Shown here: one piece after another, positions 42,616 to 50,900 of the stretch
Layout of the letters: each line of letters begins with the position of its first letter
How positions within the stretch are numbered: position 1 is the stretch's first letter
DNA from: Parvibaculum sp.
GTDB taxonomy: Bacteria; Pseudomonadota; Alphaproteobacteria; Parvibaculales; Parvibaculaceae
Length of the DNA: 64,000 nucleotides
Direction of reading: 5' to 3'
NCBI GenBank assembly: GCA_002694985.1
Contig: NZNS01000010.1
Location: 191,951 to 255,950 of the forward strand
Notes under the pieces: model-generated
What the model saw: only the letters and a program-made list of their open reading frames with translations
The model's database searches: none
What the model was told of the DNA's origin: nothing
Position numbers and translations under genes: made by a program

Positions 42616-45315
42616 CTAGTCGCCGGTCGCGGCGAGCAGCGATGGCGAGCCGGTGCGCACCCTCTCGGGAGGGAAGCGAATGTCGACGCGCGTTCCCTTG
42701 CCTTCCGTGCTCTCGATCGACATGACGCCCCCGTGCAGCTCGATGAACTGCTTGGTAAGAGCGAGACCGAGGCCCACGCCGTCGAAGCGGCGAGACATGT
42801 GATTTTCTACCTGTATGAAAGGTTCCGTCACGCGGGCGATGTCCTCCACCGCGATACCTATGCCGGTGTCTTCGACGGAAAATACCAGAGCTCCGTCCTC
42901 GGCGAGTTCCGCAGCGAGGCTGACGGTGCCGCCGGCGGGCGTGAACTTGATCGCATTGGACAGGAGATTGAGGAGGATCTGCCTGACGAGCCTTTTGTCC
43001 GCATGGAGCGTTACCGGGTACGCGACCGGCAACCGCACCAGATCAAGCTGAGCCGCACGCGCCCGGCCCTCCACCGTCTTCATGCAGAACTGGCCCAGCT
43101 CCTCGACGTCGACTTCCGTCTCTTCGAGTTCAGTCACGCCCACTTCGATCCGGTTAAGATCGAGAATGTCATTCACGATGGCAAGGAGATGCTGCCCGCT
43201 ATCATTAATGTCCTTTGCATATGCCTGATACTGCGACGCTTCCATGGGCCCCATAACATCCGTCGCCATCAATTCCGAAAAGCCAATAATGGCGTTGAGC
43301 GGCGTGCGAAGCTCATGACTCATATTGGCAAGGAATTGCGACTTTGTCCGGTTCGCGTATTCGGCCTTGTTGCGCGCGGCACGAAGCTCCTCCGTCACCT
43401 TCTGGATGTCGGTAATATCGAGAACGGTGCCTATAAGCTCCACGACATTGCCATGTGAATCGCGCACGGGCTCGGCCTCGTTGCGGATATAGCGGATATC
43501 GCCATCGGCAAAGACGATGCGAAGTGTAATGCGGAACGGCGTACCGCGCGCAATGGCTTCTCGCACCGCCGCATGCATACGCGGCCTGTCGGAAGGATGG
43601 ACCCTCTCCAGAAACCGCGGGAGCGTTATGTGGTCCTCTTGCGGCCGGCCGCCGAAAATACGGAAAGCCTCCTCGGAACAGGAGATCTCGTTCGTCTTTA
43701 TGTCGAGTTGCCAGTTGCCGAGATGGGCAATGCGCTCCGCGGCTGCGAGATTGGCCGCGCTTTTGCGCAATGCCTCTTCGGCACGGCGCCTGTCGGTGAC
43801 ATCGTAGCAGCCGATGAGAACAACATTCTGGCCGCCCATGCTGAGCGCGACAGCGGAGAAAACGCACCAGAATTCCTCGCCGTTGGCGCGCTTCAACGCT
43901 CCCTCAACTTCGCCCATGCGCCCGTCGAGTTTCTTGCGAGCCATGAGCTTCGCGGTGAGATCACTATCGGCGAAATCCGTTATGTGACGGCCGCTGAGCC
44001 GCTTTCGCCCGCAATCGACCAGGGCACTGAAGGCGCTGTTGGCGAAGAGGATTTCGCCCGTCTCTTGCTGGATTGTTGCAAGGCCGAAAGGCATGGCTTC
44101 GATGATCATGCGCATCTGCCGCTCACGCGCCCGCAGCGCGTCCTCCACCTGACGAAGCGCCGTCAGGTCACGCAGCACCGCAGTGAAGACCAACTCACCA
44201 CTAAGCATGATGCGCGAGACGGACGCTTCCGCCGGAAACTCGGTGCCATCCTTGCGGCGTCCCTTCACTTCCGGCCGACGCCCCATCAATCGTGTCGTTG
44301 CTTTCTCGCGCGCGAAGCGAGCAACATGTGTGCGGTGCCGCGCGCGAATGCCTTGCGGCAAAAGCATATCGAGCTTGTTGCCAATCGCCTCCTCGGCGGT
44401 ATAGCCGAATATCTTTTCCGCGCGCTTGTTGAAAATGCGAATGCGGCGCTCGGCATCCATGACGACTATCGCATCCCCCGCCGCGTCAAGCAGCTCGTCG
44501 AGCTGCCGGCGCGCACTCGCTGCTTCCTCGGCATTGATCCGGCATTTCAGCGCCATGCCTATCCGGTCCGTGATGCCATCCAGCACTTCGAGCGTGAGTT
44601 GGTCACGTGCGCATATTTCTCCCGTACAAAAACTGAGAACGGCGATGACCTCGCCATTCGCCCTGAGCGGAAGGATGACGCAGCCACGCACTTCATCCCA
44701 GACGTGGGATGTCTCACCGTTTTGCCAGCAGGTTTCGGCCAGCGGGCGGATGAACTTCTGTATCGCCTCGCGATCCGGCATCGCATCGGCACCTTGACGC
44801 GAAAGGCTTTCCTGTATGGAAAGAACACCATTCTTCGGTATCCAGGCCGCCCCTCTCTTCCAGCCCGCATAAAGCATGACCGCGCGCAACAGCGAGACAA
44901 GCGCTTCTGACAGCGAGTCCGATTTCATCAGCCGGTCGATGGTCATCTGCGCAAAGCGAAGCTGACGCTCTGCCTGCACCGATTGCGTGATGTCGGCCAC
45001 GATCAGCGTCGTACTCGAACCCGGCGTCCAGATGCGGGTCAGAATCATTTCGCTGCTATCGGGACGGCGACAACGCCTGCGCAGCTCATAGTTGCGCTCT
45101 TCATCGCCGACAACAACCTGCGGATCGGCCGAAACCCTGGCGTCGCGAATGAGCAACCGCTCCACGGCGGAGAGCGTCGGCAGCTCGTCACCTTGCCAGC
45201 CGATCGCCGCGAGCAGCTCACCGGCACTTGCATTCTGGGAAACGAGCTGCTTCGTCGCAGGGTCGAAGACGAACACTGCCGGCATGCGCGGCAATGCGCT
45301 TTGGCGGTAAGCCAC
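42616..45315 (-). CDS. multi-PAS/GAF sensor histidine kinase
   Basis: An 899-residue soluble kinase. In order: a degenerate PAS at the N terminus, a GAF-like domain (about 140-260), a PAS domain with AIVVMDAERRIRIFNKRAEK, a second with GLATIQQETGEILFANSAF, a third with GNWQLDIKTNEISCSEEAF (PAS/PAC), the HisKA phosphoacceptor in FLANMSHELRTPLNAIIGF, and HATPase with LLSNAIKFT, VEDTGIGI and GVGLGLAL. No membrane helix is visible, so it senses cytoplasmic cues, possibly redox or oxygen. It begins with GTG preceded by GGGAGG. It lies between the globin receptor and cheA, all in one direction; its partner regulator is not obvious. Confidence 0.92.
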   Translation of the reverse strand: MAYRQSALPRMPAVFVFDPATKQLVSQNASAGELLAAIGWQGDELPTLSAVERLLIRDARVSADPQVVVGDEERNYELRRRCRRPDSSEMILTRIWTPGSSTTLIVADITQSVQAERQLRFAQMTIDRLMKSDSLSEALVSLLRAVMLYAGWKRGAAWIPKNGVLSIQESLSRQGADAMPDREAIQKFIRPLAETCWQNGETSHVWDEVRGCVILPLRANGEVIAVLSFCTGEICARDQLTLEVLDGITDRIGMALKCRINAEEAASARRQLDELLDAAGDAIVVMDAERRIRIFNKRAEKIFGYTAEEAIGNKLDMLLPQGIRARHRTHVARFAREKATTRLMGRRPEVKGRRKDGTEFPAEASVSRIMLSGELVFTAVLRDLTALRQVEDALRARERQMRMIIEAMPFGLATIQQETGEILFANSAFSALVDCGRKRLSGRHITDFADSDLTAKLMARKKLDGRMGEVEGALKRANGEEFWCVFSAVALSMGGQNVVLIGCYDVTDRRRAEEALRKSAANLAAAERIAHLGNWQLDIKTNEISCSEEAFRIFGGRPQEDHITLPRFLERVHPSDRPRMHAAVREAIARGTPFRITLRIVFADGDIRYIRNEAEPVRDSHGNVVELIGTVLDITDIQKVTEELRAARNKAEYANRTKSQFLANMSHELRTPLNAIIGFSELMATDVMGPMEASQYQAYAKDINDSGQHLLAIVNDILDLNRIEVGVTELEETEVDVEELGQFCMKTVEGRARAAQLDLVRLPVAYPVTLHADKRLVRQILLNLLSNAIKFTPAGGTVSLAAELAEDGALVFSVEDTGIGIAVEDIARVTEPFIQVENHMSRRFDGVGLGLALTKQFIELHGGVMSIESTEGKGTRVDIRFPPERVRTGSPSLLAATGD

Positions 45316-45338
45316 CTTTGCCTCCCGGATCGTCTACT

Positions 45339-46685
45339 TCAGGCAGCTCTTGCGCGGCTGAGGAAAGTGTCGACCTGCTGACGAAGCGTTTCGGCCTGTC
45401 TTGCGAGGATATCCGACGAGCCGGAGATCTCCGCCGCAGCTGCGCCCGTTTCCGCGGCCGCTTCCGACACAGAGACGATGTTGGAGGAGACGTCCTGCGT
45501 TCCTCGTGCAGCTTCCTGCACATTGCGTGCGATCTCATTCGTCGCCGCATCCTGCTCGTCGACGGCAGCGGCAATCGAGGTGGCGATCTGGTTCATCTCC
45601 GTGATCGTCTGCTCGATGGACTTGATTGCATCGACGGATTCATGCGTTGCGCCCTGCATCGCCTTGATCTGCTCGGCGATCTCTTCGGTCGCCTTTGCAG
45701 TCTGGTTGGCGAGGCTCTTCACCTCCGAGGCGACGACGGCGAAACCCTTGCCCGCCTCACCGGCCCGCGCGGCCTCGATGGTCGCGTTCAGAGCGAGAAG
45801 GTTCGTCTGGGCGGCGATATCGTTGATGAGCGTCACGACGTCGCCAATCTTCTGTGCGGCTTCGGCAAGACCCTGGACCTTTTCGTCCGTACGGTGAGCA
45901 TCCTGCACAGCCTGCCCGGCGATTTTGGTCGACATCGAGGCCTGTCGGCCAATTTCCGCGATCGAGCTGGAGAGCTGCTCGCTTGCCGAGGCGACGGTCT
46001 GCACGTTGGTGGATGCCTCTTCCGAGGCCGCGGCAACCGTGGTCGTTCGCCCGCTTGTCTGTTCGGCCGTTACCGACATGGCCTGAGCCGAGGCCTGAAG
46101 CTCGGTCGAGGCAGAGGCGACCGACTTGATGATTTCATTCACCGCAACGTCGAAATCGGAGATGGCCTCTTCCAGCACCCTTTGCCGGCCTGCCCGCTCT
46201 TCGACCATCGCATCCTGATAAGCCGAAATGGCGAGGTCCATATCAAGACAAACGGCAGTATTCACGGCACAAAGAACGTCCGAAAGCTGACCGGGGCTCC
46301 AACGATACTTCTTGACGGCAATCTCGACCAGCCGGTTCAGCACGAACTTGTAGCCGCCAATATACCAACGCGGCTCAAGACCGATGCGATTATGCGTGAG
46401 ACCGATCGTATGAACGCTTTTCATGTAGGTGTCGTCGAAGGTGCCGGCGAAAAGCCGCGCCCAATGCGCGGCCTGCGCCTGCTTGAGACGCGGAGTCTGG
46501 CTGCCCAGGAGCTTCGAAAGCTCCGGCACAGTCACAAGATGGGCGTAGAAGTCTTCCATGACGTGCGGCAAATGCGGCTCCAGAACCTTCCAGAACTCAC
46601 GAAGCGATGTTTCCGTCGCTTCGGATACTTCCATGAAACGCAGACGCGAATCCCGGTCCACAGCAGATATTTCGACGTTCGTCAT
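45339..46685 (-). CDS. globin-coupled chemoreceptor (HemAT-like)
   Basis: A 448-residue soluble chemoreceptor. The N-terminal globin-coupled-sensor domain (about 5-175) has [20 protein letters not shown], where His98 is the likely haem-binding proximal histidine. The C-terminal part (about 185-448) is a methyl-accepting signalling domain with the hairpin tip [28 protein letters not shown] sequence (central 20 residues near 300-320). No membrane segment is present. By family it binds oxygen through haem and signals to CheA/CheW, giving aerotaxis. The start at 46685 has a GGGGAA site. A GC hairpin (CCCGGC-TCC-GCCGGG, 46708-46722) lies in the leader. The gene is divergent from an Fnr-type regulator. 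Confidence 0.93.
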   Translation of the reverse strand: MTNVEISAVDRDSRLRFMEVSEATETSLREFWKVLEPHLPHVMEDFYAHLVTVPELSKLLGSQTPRLKQAQAAHWARLFAGTFDDTYMKSVHTIGLTHNRIGLEPRWYIGGYKFVLNRLVEIAVKKYRWSPGQLSDVLCAVNTAVCLDMDLAISAYQDAMVEERAGRQRVLEEAISDFDVAVNEIIKSVASASTELQASAQAMSVTAEQTSGRTTTVAAASEEASTNVQTVASASEQLSSSIAEIGRQASMSTKIAGQAVQDAHRTDEKVQGLAEAAQKIGDVVTLINDIAAQTNLLALNATIEAARAGEAGKGFAVVASEVKSLANQTAKATEEIAEQIKAMQGATHESVDAIKSIEQTITEMNQIATSIAAAVDEQDAATNEIARNVQEAARGTQDVSSNIVSVSEAAAETGAAAAEISGSSDILARQAETLRQQVDTFLSRARAA

Positions 46686-46838
46686 AATGTTCCCCCATTT
46701 ACGCTCACCCGGCTCCGCCGGGCGCATATCCCCCCAAACTCTTCTTTAACGGCACGGCCAGCGATTACTGCGGCACTTTACCTTCAAATCAAAGTTGTTA
46801 AGTTCGATGCTAATAGTCGACATAAAACAAATGGTTAA

Positions 46839-46867
46839 TTGTACTGAATCAGTTCAAGTTTTATTAT
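46839..46867 (+). promoter_or_regulatory. promoter of the Fnr-type regulator gene
   Basis: TTGTAC (46839-46844), a 17-base spacer and TATTAT (46862-46867) form a good sigma-70-type promoter in the AT-rich gap between the globin receptor and the regulator. The start codon lies about 42 bases downstream. Confidence 0.6.
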
Positions 46868-46908
46868 AACAATTACTTATGCTTGATGTTTATAACTCAA
46901 GTTAAAAA

Positions 46909-47793
46909 ATGTATTTCACCTATGTTCATTCTGGAAAAACTGGATCGGATACGTTAAATCTCTTTATGAGACAGTTTATTTGCCTATCCCGACCGGGATC
47001 CGGCCCGTCCGGTGGTGAATATTCCTTGAGCACAAGCAAGAACAACATTCGTTCGGGGGATGATATTGACGAGAACAGAAGGACGCCCGCCTCAATCGAA
47101 GGGTGCAATACTTGCCAGTTCCGGCATGTCGGTTTCTGCCATGCCGTCATAGACGCCGCATCGGATGCAAAGCGTGGCCGCAGCGCGAAAGGCTCGATCC
47201 GCGCACGCCAGCATATCTACAGACCCGGCGAGACGCCCAAGCGTGTCATTGTTCTACGGAGCGGATGGGCGCTACGCTCGGCCTTGACGTCCGACGGTCG
47301 TCGCCAGGTGCTTTCCATTTTACTGCCCGGCGATATCGCGGGCGGCGAACTCGTCATGCACGATCAGGTCCGCACACCCGTGCACAGCGTGACGCCTGTC
47401 GAGTACTGCGCCTTCGACGTCGAAAACCTCAAGGAAATCGCGAAGGATGACCCGTCCCTTGTCTGGACCTTCGTCGACATATGTTTTTCGGGCAGAGAGG
47501 CCAGCGAGTCGCGTCTCGTCGATCTCGGCCGGCGCAACGCGGAGCAACGGCTGGCACGGCTCGTTCTCGATCTGCATGAACGGCTGACGGCCAAGAAGCT
47601 GGCGGATGGCCGTACCATCCCGTTCCCGCTTCGCCAGCAAAACATCGCCGATGCGCTGGGTCTGACCCAGGTTCATGTGAGCCGGGTGATGCGAAGCCTG
47701 AGAGAAAATGACGTCGTTCGTGTAAAGGGCGGCGTACTGACCATACTCAATATGGAGGCGCTCATGGACATCGCCGAGCTCTATCCGTCCTGA
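46909..47793 (+). CDS. Fnr-type oxygen-responsive transcription regulator
   Basis: A 294-residue Crp/Fnr-family regulator. Cys66, Cys69 and Cys77 (C-x2-C-x7-C, in CNTCQFRHVGFC) plus Cys167 (VEYCAF) make four likely ligands for an oxygen-labile [4Fe-4S] cluster, with the spacing of rhizobial FnrN rather than E. coli Fnr (x5). A cyclic-nucleotide-like beta barrel (about 90-190) precedes a dimer helix and a winged helix with QNIADALGLTQVHVSRVMRSL. The 60-residue leader before the first Cys is longer than usual, so the start may be an ATG at 46966 or further in. It would switch genes on when oxygen is low. It lies divergent from the globin receptor. Confidence 0.85.
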   Translation: MYFTYVHSGKTGSDTLNLFMRQFICLSRPGSGPSGGEYSLSTSKNNIRSGDDIDENRRTPASIEGCNTCQFRHVGFCHAVIDAASDAKRGRSAKGSIRARQHIYRPGETPKRVIVLRSGWALRSALTSDGRRQVLSILLPGDIAGGELVMHDQVRTPVHSVTPVEYCAFDVENLKEIAKDDPSLVWTFVDICFSGREASESRLVDLGRRNAEQRLARLVLDLHERLTAKKLADGRTIPFPLRQQNIADALGLTQVHVSRVMRSLRENDVVRVKGGVLTILNMEALMDIAELYPS

Positions 47794-47909
47794 ACGGCAG
47801 ACACCGTCAGGTCGCAGAGCTCAGCGATCCAGCCTTGCGCATGACGGCGGTTTAGCGGACAGGAAATCCCAAACCAGCCGCAACAAACAATGCATGCGGA
47901 TTTTCCACC

Positions 47910-50900
47910 TCAGAAGCGGAAGGAAATTTCCGCCTTGAGGCCGTGGTCACGCGCATCCTCGCCAAACTCGCCCTCATAGGAAAGTTCGAGAACGGAGGCG
48001 GTGCCCAGCTCGATTTCCACGCCGGCCCCGAGCGCCAGAACATCCTCCGAGAGGGCCGCTCCGCGAATGGTGAAGGGCGCGGCGGGGTTGCTCGCAAAGG
48101 CTGCGCGCGAGACGGGATCGATATCGCCGAAGGCGTGACGCCAGGCAAGCGAGCCGAACAGATCGACCGTTTCCCATTCGTGACGCGCACGCAGACCGAG
48201 CGTGGTGACGCCGGTCGTGTTGCTGGTACCGGAAATGGCGAGCGCGGCGGCACCCCCCGTTTCGGTGAAGCTCTCCGTTTCGATATGGACGACGGAAAGG
48301 CCTGCAAAAGGCGTGAGGGTGAGGTCACCCATATCGAAGCCCATGCTTGCCTCGGTGGAGCCTTGTATGGTGTGCGCGCCGTAATCGCCCTTGATGCGCG
48401 AACCAAGGACGGTGCGCTCCGTATCGGCCATCTGGTAGCTATAGGCGAGCGCGGCCTTGACCTCGACCTCGCCAAGCTCGGTACCCGCATAGCCCGCAAT
48501 ATGGAAGTTGTCGCTCTCGCCGGAGGAGGCAAGGCCGTTCACATCAAAAGTCGAGCGGCTGTAACCTGCCGCGATGCCGATGCGGCTTGCCGTGCCGACC
48601 TCGCGATCGGCCCCGCCAAGGAAGCCCGCCGAGGAACGGTCGAGCGCGGCGGTCGCGGCGGTGGCGTCAGTCGTGCCCCAGCCGCCAAAGACCTGGCCCC
48701 AGACGGTGACGGCATGAGGCGTCGCATCGCCCGCCGCAGGCGCATAGCCGATGTCGCGGCTTGCAACGCCGCCAAGCCCGCCGAAGAGCGCGGCCAGACG
48801 ATTGGTCAGCACTTCGCGAACCTGCTGCGCGCCAAGGAAGAAAGCCGAGACCGTGCTCGCATGGGCTTCGCCGGTGAGCGTGTCGAAGGTGTGACGCGCT
48901 TCTTCTTCCGTCATCAGAAGAAGAGCATCGTAAATCTCGTTGCCGGCGCCGAGCTCATCCAGCGCGGTGGCGACCGCCTGCTGGTTCGGCGAGACGGCCG
49001 TGTCCTCGAAATCCGCCGCTGACACGAAAGAGAGAAAGACGTTGTTCTCATCGTAGCTGAGCGTCGGCGCGAGGAAGGCGAAGCTCGTGCCGATGGCGCC
49101 AAAGATACCGCTCACACCATTATCCGCAGCGATGAGCGTATAGGTCGCGTCCGGCGCATAGGTCGTGCCGTCATCGGTACCGTTTGCCGCCGCGACGAAG
49201 ACGGAGGCCCCGCTGTCGATGGTAACGCCGCCCGTCACATCGACGAAGTCGTTATTCGTACCCGCGACCGTGCCGCCATCGTTCAGTTCGACCTCGAAGA
49301 AGGAGCCGTCGCCAAAGGCCAGATCGCCATCGACGGTGAGTGTGCCGATGGAATTGCCCGGCGAGAGAACGCCGTCGCCATTGAGCGTCGTATCGCCAAC
49401 GGTACCGGAACCGCCGAGGCGGGCATTGGAGACGCTCATGCTGCCGCCAAGCGTTCCGTCCACATTGAGCTGACCGCCGGTGAGCGAGGTCATGCCGGTA
49501 AAGGCGGAGCTGAGGCCGGTGAAGGTGGTCACGCCCGCGAGATGAGAGATCGTGCCCGCGCCTTCGAGCACTGCGCCGAAGAGGTAGTCCGTCGCGGTGT
49601 GATTGAAGAGAAGCCTTCCGTCGCCGCCACCATCGTCGTCGAAGACGATGTTGCCGAGATCGAGGGTACCTGCCGCCGCTGCATCCTCACCTTCCGCCGC
49701 GCCGATATTGATGCGCGCGGTGGAGCCGTCGCCGAGCGCCGCATGAAGCGTACCTGTGCCGCCGTCGAGCTGAAGGAGACCGCCATCGGCGAGCGTCAGA
49801 TGGCCGGTGCCGGGAACGCCATCAGCATCGCCGCCAAGCACGAAGGGGCTTCCATCGACCAGCCATTCCGATCCGGTACCTGTAATGGTGACGGTGCCGG
49901 TCTTGGGCGACTGGAGGCCAACCCGGGCGCTGCCGCTGTGCACGGAGCCCCCGTCCGAGACGGTGAGTTCGCCGGTACCGGCGCCGCCGATATCCAGAAG
50001 TCCGGACACATCGAAGAGTGAATTCTCGCCCGCAATAGCCACGGACGACGCGGCACCGCCATTCAGCGAATGAACCGATGCCGAACCGATAACCTCTACC
50101 TTCGCACCCTCTTCCACGAGAAGGCTGGCCGCGCCCTTGCCTGCAACGCGGAAGACGGTGGGATCGACGACCTCGCCAATCGTCCAGGTGCTGCCCGCGC
50201 CGGACACGGTGACGGCGGCTTCGAAATCGTCGATCTCGCCGATGTTGCCTGAGAAGCTCGTGACATTTGCGCCGCCCCGGATCGTCAATTCGGCATCGGT
50301 CGTCTCGCCCGTTTCGGCGTAATTGGAAACATCAAGCCTGCCGTCGATATCGACGGCGCCGCCGTCGATCACCGCGCCGGTGCCGTGAACGGAGAAAGAG
50401 CCGGCCGCGATATCGGCATCGGTAAAGAGAAGCTCGCCGCCACCTGTCTTGCTGAGCCCGCCCGTGCCGGAAATAGCGCCGGTGAACTCGCCATCCGATG
50501 TCTGGTCGAAAAAAAGGAACGCGTTGTTGACGATGTTGCCGACAAGGCTATTCGTGTCGCCCTTAAGTGTGCCGGCGGAAACCGTGGTGCCGCCTGAATA
50601 GCTGTTGGCGCCGGTGAGGGTGAGGGTGCCGACGCCGGTCTTTTCCAGACTGCCGGTGCCGGAGACAACATTGGAGAAGATACCGTCCGTAACCTGATCG
50701 AAGGCAAGCGTTGCGTTGTTGAGGATATCGCCAGCGAGGCTCGTCGTATCGCCCTTGAGCGTGCCGGCGGAAACCGTGGTGCCGCCCGAATAGGTGTTGG
50801 CGCCTGTCAGCGTCAGGATACCGGAGCCCATCTTCACGAGGCTGCCCGCACCTGCGATGAGACCGTCGAAAACGGAGTCGCCATCCTGATCGACCTCGAG

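Noticed and set aside
46883..46900. TTGAT-N9-TCAA as an Fnr box before the Fnr-type gene
   Set aside because: The Fnr consensus needs four bases between TTGAT and ATCAA; here the spacing is wrong and the right half is incomplete.
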